Below are positions 1 through 8,529 of a stretch of 64,000 nt of DNA, in pieces (position 1 is the stretch's first letter; each line of letters begins with the position of its first letter). Location of the stretch: positions 116,481-180,480 of the forward strand of contig JANXDZ010000004.1 in the NCBI GenBank assembly GCA_025059075.1, given 5' to 3'. The stretch is from Sulfolobales archaeon (lineage in GTDB: Archaea > Thermoproteota > Thermoprotei_A > Sulfolobales > Desulfurococcaceae). A program made the translations under genes and the position numbers. The notes below the pieces were generated by a model, which ran no database searches, had not been told where the DNA came from, and saw only the letters and a list, made by a program, of their open reading frames with translations.

Positions 1-1
1 A

Positions 2-520
2 GAACTGGAGCTTCTCGGTGTTGAAGCAAGGCCTTTATCGACACCGTTCAAGAGAATTGACTTCCGTGAAGCAGTAGAGTTATTGATGAATAGGGGGTTG
101 GAAATACCTGAAGGAGAAGACTTATCTGAAGCTGCTGAAAGAGAGCTGGGGAGTATAATGGCTGAAAAAAACTGTGAAGCATACTTTATAAAGAAGTTCC
201 CGTGGACGTCAGCTGGATTCTACTACATGAGGGATGAAGAAGGGTTTACTGCGAGAAAGTTTGATCTAGATTATAAAGGCCTTGAAGTAGCTAGCGGAGG
301 GCAGAGAGAGCATAGGTATGAGAAGCTAGTTGAGTCACTGAAGCTCAAGGGCCTTAGTCCAAGTGACTTTGAATACTACTTAGAGGCATTTAAGTACGGC
401 ATGCCTCCGCACGGAGGCTTTGGACTAGGCGTTGAGAGATTATTGATGAGCTTATTAAACTTAGATAACATTAGGCTAACTACAGTATTCGTTAGAGATA
501 GAACAAGGCTTACTCCATGA
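2..520 (+). CDS. aspS: Aspartyl-tRNA synthetase, C-terminal part (5' end outside window)
   Basis: The reading frame is open from base 2 and ends at a TGA at 518-520, so only the C-terminal part of the catalytic domain is present. It charges tRNA-Asp (or tRNA-Asp and tRNA-Asn in non-discriminating archaeal forms) in the cytoplasm. The class II motif 3 region is clear: GMPPHGGFGLGVERL with the class-defining Arg near the end, preceded by FDLDYKGLEVASGGQREHR, which is typical of archaeal AspRS. The C-terminus RDRTRLTP matches the usual end of the family. The adk gene follows after 10 bases, suggesting a shared transcript. Discriminating versus non-discriminating specificity cannot be judged because the anticodon-binding domain lies outside the window. 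Confidence 0.93.
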   Translation, partial: ELELLGVEARPLSTPFKRIDFREAVELLMNRGLEIPEGEDLSEAAERELGSIMAEKNCEAYFIKKFPWTSAGFYYMRDEEGFTARKFDLDYKGLEVASGGQREHRYEKLVESLKLKGLSPSDFEYYLEAFKYGMPPHGGFGLGVERLLMSLLNLDNIRLTTVFVRDRTRLTP

Positions 521-530
521 GGGAGGGATA

Positions 531-1199
531 TTGAAAGCCGTGCTCCTAGGTCCTCCTGGAGCTGGAAAAGGAACTTTTGCAAAGTACTTTTCACAAAAAT
601 ACTGCATACCCCACATAAGTACTGGAGATATATTTAGACTTGAAATTGAGAGAGGAAGCGAACTAGGGCTGAAGGTGAGAGAGTATATTGAGCGCGGCCT
701 TCTAGTTCCAGATGAAATAACTATTGAAATCGTTAGAGGAAGGCTTAGCCAAGCAGATGCAGCTAGAGGCTTTATACTCGATGGATTCCCAAGGACTATC
801 GGTCAAGCGAGAGCTCTTGAAAATATAACTAGGATAGATATAGCCATATATGTATACCTCCCAGTGGAGATCGCCGTAGAGAGATTGAGCTCGAGAATGA
901 TTTGCCCCAAGTGCGGTGCAATATATAACTTAGTCTACAATCCACCTAAGAACGACTTAAAGTGCGATCTAGATGGAGAGAGCTTAGTTAGGAGAAGAGA
1001 TGATGAGCCTAACGTAGTGAGGGAAAGGTATAGAGTCTATTACCAAACCTTTAGCCCAGTGATAGAGTTCTATGTGGAGAGGGGCTTGTTAGTAGAAGTA
1101 GATAATTCCATTGGAAGCGATAGAGCTATACCAATGCTAGAGAGATTGCTTAGAGAAAAGGGGGTACTTGTCTTAAGGGAGTGTGTGGAGGTTAATTAA
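531..1199 (+). CDS. adk: Adenylate kinase with Cys-containing lid
   Basis: This 222-residue protein interconverts ATP plus AMP with two ADP in the cytoplasm. Residues 6-14 form the P-loop (GPPGAGKGT), followed by the AMP-site region HISTGDIFR and the DGFPRT motif. The lid carries CPKCGAIYN and a further Cys (KCDLDGE). Only three Cys are visible there (C-x2-C and C), so the fourth metal ligand is probably an Asp (CDLD), as in several Zn-lid kinases. The start is TTG at 531, nine bases after aspS, with GAGGGA upstream as ribosome binding site. It is the long bacterial/eukaryote-like AK type rather than the short trimeric archaeal AdkA type. Confidence 0.93.
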   Translation: MKAVLLGPPGAGKGTFAKYFSQKYCIPHISTGDIFRLEIERGSELGLKVREYIERGLLVPDEITIEIVRGRLSQADAARGFILDGFPRTIGQARALENITRIDIAIYVYLPVEIAVERLSSRMICPKCGAIYNLVYNPPKNDLKCDLDGESLVRRRDDEPNVVRERYRVYYQTFSPVIEFYVERGLLVEVDNSIGSDRAIPMLERLLREKGVLVLRECVEVN

Positions 1200-1492
1200 T
1201 GGAGGATTCATGCAGAGATTTAAGTGAAGCAGTTAGTTTAATGAAAGCACTACTCATTGGCAATAAGAGGTTCTTTCACAACGAAGTATTAAATAGTGAT
1301 GGCAGAAAGCTATACATAAAGATCCTTAGGGCTGTATATAAGCATTGCCCCAAGTATAGGAGGATGCTTCACGGCCTCAGGGGGGTTTACACTCTTGATG
1401 TAGTTATTAAAGTTGCTGAAAGGATCCTTGGGATAAGTAGGAGGGAAGTAGAGTCAATGCTTTCTTTAAGTGATGAGCAGTTATCTCCTTAA
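1199..1492 (+). CDS. Small unknown protein downstream of adk
   Basis: This 97-residue basic, mostly helical protein was not recognised. Its ATG overlaps the adk stop in a TAATG junction, which implies translational coupling with adk. No signal peptide or membrane segment is visible. The C-terminal half (from about residue 55, KYRRMLHGLRGVYTLDVVIKVAERILGISRREVESML) has the look of a helical domain with a possible helix-turn-helix, but this is weak. The final 12 bases overlap the convergent Lrp-like gene. The coupling and clean coding character support a real gene; the function is unknown. Confidence 0.7.
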   Translation: MEDSCRDLSEAVSLMKALLIGNKRFFHNEVLNSDGRKLYIKILRAVYKHCPKYRRMLHGLRGVYTLDVVIKVAERILGISRREVESMLSLSDEQLSP

Positions 1493-1999
1493 AGTAGGCA
1501 TACAAGCCATTTCTCCATAGGCCTCCTTCAGTATGCAGTTCTTACAGTCTCTGTTGCTCTTTATGGGGACCATGGCTTTTTCGGGGATGCTCCCGTACTT
1601 CACAATATATGACTTGACTTTAGCTATTGATGTAAGTTCATCCAATAGTAGATGTATTTGATCAACGCTTTTAGCTAGCACTATTGCATAGACTTTATTG
1701 CTAACGACTACTGCAGCTAAAACTCTATTACACTTATACATGCGTTCAGCTAGCTCTTCCTGAGAGCTCTCTACTTCTACTTCTATGAATGCAGCTATTG
1801 ATCCGTATAAACTGGCTTGCACTAATGGTTTAAGCAACATTAGGCCGTTGTCTTCAAGTTTACGCATCTTCCATCTAAGCGATGAGTATGGCACACCTAC
1901 TTTAGCTGAAACTTTCCTTAAACTAGTTTTCCCATTTTCAGCCAGAATAGATACTATCATCGCATCATCTATGGACTCGTTTATCAGCGTTGACACCAT
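1481..1999 (-). CDS. Lrp/AsnC-like transcriptional regulator with C-terminal Cys cluster
   Basis: This 172-residue protein has an N-terminal winged HTH (about residues 10-55: ILAENGKTSLRKVSAKVG, then VPYSSLRWKMRKLEDNG), the arrangement of Lrp/AsnC-type archaeal regulators. The middle resembles an alpha/beta ligand domain but is divergent from a standard RAM domain. Near the C-terminus is a Cys motif, C152-x2-C155-x10-C166, which could bind Zn or an Fe-S cluster or act as a redox switch (inference). It converges on the gene downstream of adk and overlaps it by 12 bases. Its targets are unknown; it faces away from the other genes, so autoregulation is the only local possibility. Confidence 0.75.
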   Translation of the reverse strand: MVSTLINESIDDAMIVSILAENGKTSLRKVSAKVGVPYSSLRWKMRKLEDNGLMLLKPLVQASLYGSIAAFIEVEVESSQEELAERMYKCNRVLAAVVVSNKVYAIVLAKSVDQIHLLLDELTSIAKVKSYIVKYGSIPEKAMVPIKSNRDCKNCILKEAYGEMACMPTLRR

Positions 2000-2539
2000 T
2001 CAATAGTAGTAGCTAAAACCTCTAATAAACTTTGTCAGTTGGAGTCGTAGCTAAAGCTATGAATATAAATAAACACTATTACATAAGGAATTAAGAACCC
2101 TTAGTGAAAACTGATCCCAAGTCGATGAACTCTCAACTTATGCTCAAGGGCGTTTTCATTCCAATTCCTTTATAGAGAGGAGTTATGATCTAGAACGTAG
2201 CTCTCCTCCACGTGGCTTTAGACAGTGATGAAAGCACTACCTCAAGTCCTCTAAGGCTTTACCTAAATGAAGTAGAAGTTCCAAGTATAGCAATAGAGAA
2301 CTGAGTAACATGAATCTCTAGTACTTAGAGGTAAATAGAGGTCAGAGTATTTAAAGGTGTTTAAAGTATTGGTATATGCGTGCTGAAGCTCGAAAGGGCT
2401 GAATTATGATGAGCCCGCGCAGGTCTTAGCTAAAGCAATATAGTTACAATTGTAGCCTACAGCTTTTCCCCATTAGATTCCTTAGTAAGATAATTTAAGG
2501 CGGCTTTAATTAGTTAAGTTAACTACTTGGGGCTGAACT
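2000..2539. other. Gene-free stretch between Lrp-like gene and ubiX
   Basis: About 540 bases with stop codons in all frames and no recognisable RNA gene. It should hold the divergent promoters of the Lrp-like gene (AT-rich block with TATAAATA around 2060) and of ubiX (TAATTTAAGG around 2490-2500). A single ATGATGA at 2406-2412 resembles a C box, but no D box follows. I see nothing else. Confidence 0.6.
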
Positions 2540-3124
2540 TTGATTAAGGGAGTAGTTGTTGGATTAAGTGGCGCTAGCGGCTTGATCTATGGACTTAAGT
2601 TTATAGAAGTTCTCTGTAGTTTAAAGGAAGAGGGGGTTGTTGAAGAAGCATATGTAGTGTACACTAGTGGAGCATTAAATGTAGCTAAGTATGAAGTTAA
2701 AGGCAGTTTAATTGAAGTACTCAATGGGTATAAGTGCTTGAACGGTGTTTACAGTGATGGAGATTGGAGTTCTCCACTAGCTAGTTCAAGTAACACTGTT
2801 GGATTTATAGGTGTAGTAATCCCATGTAGCATGGATGTAGTTGCAAACTTAGCTAATGGACTTCAATACAGACTTCTCGAAAGAACTATGTATAACATTA
2901 TTAGAACTGGGCGGAAGTTAGTCTTAGTAATTAGGGAGACGCCTCTGACAACAATAGATCTAGAGAATATGCTTAAGCTATCGAGAATGGGGGTAGTGAT
3001 AGCTCCAGCATCCCCAGGATTCTACTTAAACCCAAAAAACATAGATGACTTAGCAAACTTCATGACGTGGAAAGTACTCGACATAATTGGAGCAACATCT
3101 AAACACCCAAAATGGAGTCCGTAA
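2540..3124 (+). CDS. ubiX: Flavin prenyltransferase UbiX
   Basis: This 194-residue enzyme would join dimethylallyl phosphate to FMN to make prenylated FMN, the cofactor of UbiD-type decarboxylases. The N-terminal FMN-binding GLSGASGLIYG (residues 8-18) and the C-terminal VIRETPLTTIDLENMLKL followed by GVVIAPASPGFY are family signatures. The length is standard. The start is TTG at 2540; there is no better upstream start because stops precede it. No ubiD lies in the window, so its partner decarboxylase must be elsewhere. It is followed 32 bases later by tRNA-Arg. Confidence 0.9.
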   Translation: MIKGVVVGLSGASGLIYGLKFIEVLCSLKEEGVVEEAYVVYTSGALNVAKYEVKGSLIEVLNGYKCLNGVYSDGDWSSPLASSSNTVGFIGVVIPCSMDVVANLANGLQYRLLERTMYNIIRTGRKLVLVIRETPLTTIDLENMLKLSRMGVVIAPASPGFYLNPKNIDDLANFMTWKVLDIIGATSKHPKWSP

Positions 3125-3156
3125 AGCAAAAATAATTGAAAAAGTAAATTAAGGAA

Positions 3157-3231
3157 GGGCCCGTGGCCTAGCATGGATAAGGCGCCGGCCTGCGGAGCCG
3201 GAGATCCCGGGTTCAAATCCCGGCGGGCCCG
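3157..3231 (+). tRNA. tRNA-Arg (GCG), no intron
   Basis: A full cloverleaf can be drawn: acceptor GGGCCCG/CGGGCCC, D-arm, anticodon stem CCGGC/GCCGG with loop CTGCGGA (anticodon GCG, T33 before it), and T-arm CCGGG-TTCAAAT-CCCGG. The discriminator is G at 3231. CCA is not encoded. No intron is present, unlike the other three tRNAs in this window. Confidence 0.95.
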
Positions 3232-4307
3232 CTATATTTTCCTCGCTACCTCTCTATTCATAGAATCGAAGTGAAAGTTATTGTTTCTATCATTGGTGTT
3301 TAGAAAGTTGATCTAAAGCTAAGTATTTGAACTACCTTTAGTAAAAGCTGGCGGCACTAAGATGTTTAGGAGTTCTAATATAGTGATTTTAGTAGTTATG
3401 TTAGATGCATGAGAGTATAAAGCCAGTAGCACGGTATCTACTGTATCGCTAAGCTCAACAATGAAGTTCATGTAGTAGTATACAAAGTATTTACGTAAGT
3501 AAAATTAGCGTTTGCCCAGCCTTCTTTTCACTAGTGGTTTTCTTAAATATTTCCTGCCCGTAGTATGTCTGATGGCTCTAGCTATGTTAATTATCCCTAC
3601 ATAAAGAGTCTATCAGGAACTGTATAAAGGGAAAAAAGAGCTTGGTTTAACGAAGTGGAAGCATAACTTATGATAGTAGACGCACTCCTCATGAATGCTT
3701 AACTCGTACTTCGTTCTGCGGAGTTGAATCCAGTGTAAGTGGAATGCAGCTTTAAACCAATGAATAGCCCAAGGAAGCCCTCATCCTTCAGGGCGGGAGG
3801 AGTTGGAATATTAAAAGAAAGTTTATTCTATACATATCGAAGGTTAGAAAGTTCAACCATATTTAAAGAGCTTGAAAGGAAAGCGCAATTTTATTATACA
3901 ATTAGTCTCTTCAAGATCCACGTGGGATAGCTAAAGTAAAACCACGATCTTAGCACTGTAACTTAAGAACTCTTCGCAATTATGGAGTAATTCGAACTCA
4001 CAAATCCCACTACATACTTAAAGAAAGTGAGGAGGAGGTGGATAACGTGCTCTAAAACATGACTTCATTAAAGCATATCAATACATCTGGCAGAAGTCGC
4101 CAAGATTCTCAGAACTGAGAATATAATTCAATGGATCTATTAATCTATAGAAACATTGGAATAGCGCTAAGTAAGTATAAACTATGGTCACTCTTTACAG
4201 TGGAGGTAAGTACTCACAGAACGCTATAAGTTAATGCCAATCCGCCACCCATATAGATAACTCCATGCGTGTTTTAAAGCCCTGCGGCATTTACAGTTTT
4301 AGAGCTG
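3232..4307. other. Gene-poor stretch with an IS200/IS605-type end relic
   Basis: About 1.07 kb between tRNA-Arg and the Mrp operon without a convincing gene. A 63-codon frame at 3739-3930 is only the tail of a dead transposable element (separate entry). The rest is AT-rich and closed in all frames. The promoter of the Mrp operon must lie near 4200-4300, but no strong TATA box stands out. Confidence 0.6.
3739..3806 (+). mobile_element. IS200/IS605-type right-end relic with TnpB C-terminal codons
   Basis: The frame from 3739 reads VECSFKPMNSPRKPSS and then FRAGGVG, which resembles the tail of an archaeal TnpB. It lies over the hairpin GCCCT/AGGGC (3777-3781 and 3790-3794) and a GGGAGGAG end, the usual right-end/omega-RNA arrangement. 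A closely similar tail occurs at 29521-29600 on the minus strand (SSKPMIALRAPAPQGG), and weaker ones lie at 13025-13092 and 29738-29770. No upstream tnpB body or tnpA remains, so this is a decayed copy. Family assignment is by pattern, not search. Confidence 0.55.
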
Positions 4308-4325
4308 GTGCTGGGATGCTGTGCA

Positions 4326-4601
4326 ATGGATTTAACTATGTTTATAGTTGAAGTAGTAATATTCATATATTTAGCGTCAGCCATAATGTTTCTAGCTAGA
4401 ATTATTCGAGGACCCACGTTGTTTGACAGAATAGTTGCTGTAGATGCTTTAAGCTACGATCTCACAGTATTCATGGCTCTATTAGCGCTCTATACCAGTA
4501 GATCGCTGATAGCAGCACCCATGATACTCATATCTCTTTGGACTTATGCACTAGACATATACGTCTTAAAGTTTATAGAGTATGGAGAGATGGGTGAGTA
4601 A
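4326..4601 (+). CDS. mnhF: Mrp/MBH-type antiporter subunit F
   Basis: This small membrane protein (91 residues from ATG 4326) has three predicted TM helices and the MrpF signature RIIRGPTLFDRIVAVDALS between TM1 and TM2. It belongs to the proton/sodium-translocating membrane module shared by Mrp antiporters and MBH/MBS/MBX complexes. A GTG at 4308 would add six residues (MLGCCA) without conservation, so ATG 4326 is preferred. It is the first gene of a tightly spaced nine-gene operon; subunit G follows after three bases. Confidence 0.88.
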   Translation: MDLTMFIVEVVIFIYLASAIMFLARIIRGPTLFDRIVAVDALSYDLTVFMALLALYTSRSLIAAPMILISLWTYALDIYVLKFIEYGEMGE

Positions 4602-4604
4602 ATA

Positions 4605-4988
4605 ATGGATCCATTAATGTTCTTAGAGATCCTGAAGTACGTTGGTGCAGTGCTTCTACTGCTTGGAGGATTCTTTGAGATTATTGGAGCTATAGGAATA
4701 CTGAGGATGCCGAACTTCTTTACGAGAATGCATGCAGCTACAGTCTCAGCTATAGGAGGCACAGTTATTCCACTACTAGGCATACTCATCATATCGCTTG
4801 CCAAAGTAGAAGTGGGGTGGAGTAGAGTATACTTAGCATTACTCTGTATAGCTTCATCAATCCTAATACTGATCATAGCGCCGGCAGGCGCACATGCACT
4901 CATAAGAGCAGCACATGTCTCTAAAGTAGGGGAAAGAACTCTCCACAAAGAACTAACAAATGAGGTAGGGAGAGAGCCTTGTTCTTAA
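4605..4988 (+). CDS. mnhG: Mrp/MBH-type antiporter subunit G
   Basis: A 127-residue protein with three TM helices. The MrpG signature GAIGILRMPNFFTRMHAAT lies at about residues 28-46, followed by a conserved Gly-rich helix. In the Mrp/MBH membrane arm this subunit packs with F, B and C near the sodium pathway. The tail beyond residue 100 is soluble and variable. The last 10 bases overlap the next gene (TTG 4979), a sign of coupled translation in the operon. Confidence 0.9.
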   Translation: MDPLMFLEILKYVGAVLLLLGGFFEIIGAIGILRMPNFFTRMHAATVSAIGGTVIPLLGILIISLAKVEVGWSRVYLALLCIASSILILIIAPAGAHALIRAAHVSKVGERTLHKELTNEVGREPCS

Positions 4989-5227
4989 CAGTCATAGTCG
5001 TCCTTGCAGCTTCATTCATTTCAGTTATTGCTGCATACATGGCGGTTGCAGAAAAAGATCTATTGACAGCAACTGTCTACATGGCTCTCTTAGGAGTCTT
5101 CTACACACTCATATACTACGTACTCATGGCGCCAGACGTCGCTCTTGCTTACATACCTGTATCAAGTGCTCTACTTCCACTCACACTGATCGTAGTTTTG
5201 AAGAAAACTGAGAGGTATGAAAAATGA
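4979..5227 (+). CDS. DUF4040 subunit (MrpA C-terminal / MbhD-like)
   Basis: This 82-residue protein has three TM helices and the DUF4040 signature DLLTATVYMALLGVFYTLIY, then MAPDVALAYIPVSS. In Mrp systems this domain is the C-terminal portion of MrpA or part of a long MrpB; in Thermococcus-type MBH complexes it is the separate subunit MbhD. Its occurrence here as a free-standing gene is a feature shared with MBH-type arms. The start is TTG at 4979, overlapping mnhG. The 3' end overlaps the next start by four bases (ATGA). Confidence 0.85.
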   Translation: MFLTVIVVLAASFISVIAAYMAVAEKDLLTATVYMALLGVFYTLIYYVLMAPDVALAYIPVSSALLPLTLIVVLKKTERYEK

Positions 5228-6027
5228 GGAAGAATATTGCAGTAGCAGTTTCACTAGGAACACTAGCGCTCACATTAGGCATGGTTCTCCACTTAGGGGG
5301 ATTAGGGGTTCTGCCACCTAGAATTCTACGCAACCTCGCTCAAGTAGTTGCTGCAAACGCTTATAATCCATGGAATGAAACGCTGACTTCATACTCACTT
5401 AACGCTGTAGCAGCTGCTATATGGGACTATAGGGGCATAGATACAATTTTTGAAACAGCAGTATTGTTCGCTGCTGTAACAGGAGTAACAGCTCTATTTC
5501 GAGGGACTGTGGAGAAAGTAGGGTTGGGAGGACGTGGAATGCTCTTTACACTAAAGACATCTACGAAAATAGCGCTGCTGCTCATAGCACTTGTATCAGT
5601 ATCTTTAGCTCTCCACGGCCATTTGACCCCTGGAGGAGGATTTCAAGCAGGCTCAGTGTTTGCAGTTATAGTAGCTCTCAGTATAACTGTATTCTCTATT
5701 GAAGCTCTATACAATGCAGGCTTGCGGACGAAGAGCTTAATGAAGGCTAGGTTAGTAGCTTTAGCATTGATATTATTCATAGCTCTACTACCACTTGCTG
5801 CATCACTAGCAATAAATGGTGTAGCTTACATTGCGCAGAATCAAGCGAAGGAGGATTCTGCATTCGCTATGCCAGCGGCTTTCCTCAATACACCTCTCGC
5901 TGGCTCAGTTTTCATTTTCAATGTACTTGAACTTGTAGCTGTAGCAGCATCACTATCATATGTATTGATACTCTTCGCGATGCGCAAAGAGGAGTTAGAG
6001 CATGCTTTAAAGGGTGGTGGAAAGTGA
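5224..6027 (+). CDS. mnhB: Mrp/MBH-type subunit B (MnhB domain)
   Basis: A 267-residue membrane protein. The MnhB signature LHGHLTPGGGFQAG is at about residues 135-148, followed by three TM helices. The N-terminal 100 residues contain TM1 and another helix around RGIDTIFETAVLF, the element found separately as MbhE in MBH systems. The gene therefore looks like a fusion of the MbhE and MbhF counterparts. It starts at ATG 5224 in an ATGA overlap with the DUF4040 gene and ends in a four-base overlap with mnhC. Confidence 0.88.
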   Translation: MRKNIAVAVSLGTLALTLGMVLHLGGLGVLPPRILRNLAQVVAANAYNPWNETLTSYSLNAVAAAIWDYRGIDTIFETAVLFAAVTGVTALFRGTVEKVGLGGRGMLFTLKTSTKIALLLIALVSVSLALHGHLTPGGGFQAGSVFAVIVALSITVFSIEALYNAGLRTKSLMKARLVALALILFIALLPLAASLAINGVAYIAQNQAKEDSAFAMPAAFLNTPLAGSVFIFNVLELVAVAASLSYVLILFAMRKEELEHALKGGGK

Positions 6028-6437
6028 ACGACCTCCTATCCCTTGCCTTCACTACAGCTATCACAGCCTTCGTAATCAACATTGCTATAGCTTCCTACGG
6101 AGTATTCACTAAGACATCCCTCCTTAAGAAAGCCATATCAATCATAATTTTTTCCGACTCAATAAGCATACTGGCAATAGCAATAGGTTTTAGAACTACT
6201 GAAACTCAGTATCCATCACCCCCTGTTCTCGGTGAGAAGCCTAGGACTCCGAGCGACGTTGAAGCATTTGTAGAAGTAAGCGTTGATCCACTGCCGCAAG
6301 CATTCGTAATTACAGCTATAGTTATAGGACTAGCAGCAATTACACTCCTACTGGGTTTAATCATTCTATACTACAGGCACTTTGGAACCACTGATATAAG
6401 GGCTCCACTGGATGAAGAATATGAAGAGGTTATTTAA
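6024..6437 (+). CDS. mnhC: Mrp/MBH-type subunit C (NuoK-like)
   Basis: A 137-residue NuoK/MrpC homologue with three TM helices. The characteristic VDPLPQAFVITAIVIGLA segment precedes TM3. NuoK-like subunits sit between the antiporter subunits and the small Mrp subunits and carry part of the charge-transfer path. The GTG start at 6024 overlaps mnhB. An insertion of polar residues between TM2 and TM3 (PVLGEKPRTPSDVEAFV) is longer than in most bacterial MrpC. The tail overlaps mnhE by 26 bases. Confidence 0.88.
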   Translation: MNDLLSLAFTTAITAFVINIAIASYGVFTKTSLLKKAISIIIFSDSISILAIAIGFRTTETQYPSPPVLGEKPRTPSDVEAFVEVSVDPLPQAFVITAIVIGLAAITLLLGLIILYYRHFGTTDIRAPLDEEYEEVI

Positions 6438-6924
6438 TAAGCTGACAGTAGCATTGCTATCCATGGCGTTCTACACTGTGTTCACAGGCCTTGCAACAGA
6501 GTTAACACTCCTCACAGGGCTTATAGCTTCAGCTATAGTTGCAATAGTACTTGAGCCAGTGTTCATTAAGAGAGAGCTGAAGCCTATGGATGCTGTTAGG
6601 CTCTTATACCTCACGAAGTATTTACTTTACTTTGCAGCAGCAGTACTTAAAGAGCACTTTAAAATAGCGAAAGTAATTCTTAGTAGAAAGATTTACGTTA
6701 ATCCAAGCATAGTGGAGGTTCCATTCAACTTAGAGACAGATTACGGTATAACTCTACTTGTATCTACAATAACTAATACTCCGGGGACAATTACTTTATA
6801 CGTTGATAAAGCTAGGAAAGTACTCTATGTACACTGGCTTATAGCTAAAACAATGAATCCAAGTGAAGCTAGAAGAGAGATTGCTGAAAGGTTCGAAGAG
6901 CTGGTGAAAAAGATCTTTGGGTGA
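6412..6924 (+). CDS. mnhE: Mrp/MBH-type subunit E
   Basis: A 170-residue protein with two or three N-terminal TM helices followed by a soluble alpha/beta domain. The MnhE motif NTPGTITLYVD followed by LYVHWL is present near residues 123-143. In Mrp and MBH structures this subunit lies at the edge of the sodium-translocation unit. ATG 6412 overlaps mnhC by 26 bases; an internal ATG at 6421 is an equally good start. The stop overlaps the next start by four bases. Confidence 0.88.
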   Translation: MKNMKRLFNKLTVALLSMAFYTVFTGLATELTLLTGLIASAIVAIVLEPVFIKRELKPMDAVRLLYLTKYLLYFAAAVLKEHFKIAKVILSRKIYVNPSIVEVPFNLETDYGITLLVSTITNTPGTITLYVDKARKVLYVHWLIAKTMNPSEARREIAERFEELVKKIFG

Positions 6925-8474
6925 AGGATGTGGTTGTAGAGCTAGGGCTTATACCATTTACATACCTTGCGTCTACAGCTCTAGTAGCTCTACTTTCAGC
7001 AACTATACTAAGTAAAAAAGTAATAGATGCTATAGCAGTCTTAAGTTCTATAAGTGGATTTGCCCTTACCCTAAAGCTTTTCCTAGTTGTAAGTAATGCT
7101 GGCATAGCTCTATATAGATTCGGAGGCTTTCCACCACCACTAGGGGTAGTGTATGTTGCAGATGAAGCAAGCTCTATGCTAGCTTTACTCACATCCTTTG
7201 CCTTACTTTCATCAACTCTATATGCAGTGTGGTTAATTGCCCCTGAAGCCAGATACATCTACTATATACTCACATTTCTCCTCATGGCGGGAGTCCATGG
7301 GTGTTTATTTACAGGCGACGTCTTCAACTTCTATGTTTCAGTAGAACTCGTAGCCATATCATCATATGCTATAACAGGTTTCTATAGAGATAGACCGAGG
7401 GCTGTTAGAGCAGCAATTATTTACGGCATTGCTGGAACTATTGTAACTTCATTCCTTCTTCTCGCATCGTTCATGTTATACGGCTCGTATGGAACCCTAA
7501 ACATGGCTGACATTTCAATGAAAGCACGTAATCCAAGTGCTATTACTATGCTCTCCGGGGGGATTCATGGAGATATAGTGCTAGTATCAAAAGTCTCTCT
7601 AACATTAATCACTTGGGTTTTACTATTTAAGTCCGGAATCATGCCTAACCACTTCTGGCTTCCAGAAGCATATAGAGCTGCTCCTCTACCAGCTGTAGCA
7701 TTGTTTACAGCGACAGCCGATATTGTGGGCGTTTATGGATTAATGAGGTTCTACTATAGTGTTTTCACTAAAGGCATTGTTGTAGAGGACTTTAGAGCGA
7801 CAATTCTCAAGGCATTGATGTTCATGGGAGCAGCATCCACTGTAATAGCGGCTTTACTAGTAGCTAGGCAGAGAACTGTTCGTGGACTAGTGGCATATAG
7901 TTCAGTCTCCCAGTTTAGTCTTGCTCTCTTAGGCTTAACTGCTGAAACTAGTGAAGCAATAGCGGGATCGCTGCTTCACCTTATTGTAAATGGGCTTGGT
8001 GACATGGCTGTGCTTTACAGTGTAGGCATTCTCCAATACATGCTTAGGAGTGGTGGCAAGTTGATCTTTGCTATGTCTCGTGCTGCTCTAATTATAGGTC
8101 TCCTAAATTTATTCGGCATACTGCCTATTTTACCTGGGTTCTGGAGTAAAACGTACTTAACGCTTGGATTTATTCAAGCTGGAATGCCCCATGGAGCTGC
8201 TCTTGTGCTTATTTCAACAGGTCTTTGTGCAGTGGGCTATTTGAGAACGATAATTAGATTGCTTAGCTTAAGTGAAGTAAAGCAGTCTGTAGAGCAAGAC
8301 GTTGAGAGGAATGCAGCGATCCCTATATTCACACTATCATTACTAGTAGCTGTCACTATTGCCTTAGGCATGCTGCTCCTGCTCTCTAGTAATGTGAGAG
8401 AAGCTGCTATTAATTATGGATCACTAGTAATGGATGTTGAAAGGTATGTAAATAAAGTGCTTTCATCAACATAA
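6921..8474 (+). CDS. mnhD: Antiporter-like subunit D, first copy (NuoM/NuoN family)
   Basis: A 517-residue integral membrane protein with about 14 TM helices, homologous to MrpD, MbhH and NuoN/M. The ion-path residues are in place: the TM5 Glu in FYVSVELVAISSYA, the TM7 Lys in LLFKSGIMPNHFWLPEAY, and the TM12 Lys in FWSKTYLTLGF. HFWLPEA followed by PLPAVALFTA is the proton-antiporter family signature. GTG 6921 overlaps mnhE. After it comes a 55-base gap, the widest in the operon, before a second subunit of the same family. Confidence 0.9.
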   Translation: MKDVVVELGLIPFTYLASTALVALLSATILSKKVIDAIAVLSSISGFALTLKLFLVVSNAGIALYRFGGFPPPLGVVYVADEASSMLALLTSFALLSSTLYAVWLIAPEARYIYYILTFLLMAGVHGCLFTGDVFNFYVSVELVAISSYAITGFYRDRPRAVRAAIIYGIAGTIVTSFLLLASFMLYGSYGTLNMADISMKARNPSAITMLSGGIHGDIVLVSKVSLTLITWVLLFKSGIMPNHFWLPEAYRAAPLPAVALFTATADIVGVYGLMRFYYSVFTKGIVVEDFRATILKALMFMGAASTVIAALLVARQRTVRGLVAYSSVSQFSLALLGLTAETSEAIAGSLLHLIVNGLGDMAVLYSVGILQYMLRSGGKLIFAMSRAALIIGLLNLFGILPILPGFWSKTYLTLGFIQAGMPHGAALVLISTGLCAVGYLRTIIRLLSLSEVKQSVEQDVERNAAIPIFTLSLLVAVTIALGMLLLLSSNVREAAINYGSLVMDVERYVNKVLSST

Positions 8475-8529
8475 ATACGCTAGGCTGAATAATGTCGCTT
8501 ATAATCCTTTACAGGGAGGTTAAAGCACT

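Noticed and set aside
2406..2412. ATGATGA as a C box of a C/D sRNA
   Set aside because: No D box, C' box or terminal pairing is found at the right distances. The same holds for 63173.
3739..3930. A 63-codon plus-strand frame
   Set aside because: Its start lies in a TnpB-like tail and transposon end; the remainder has no protein character. Treated as a relic, not a gene.
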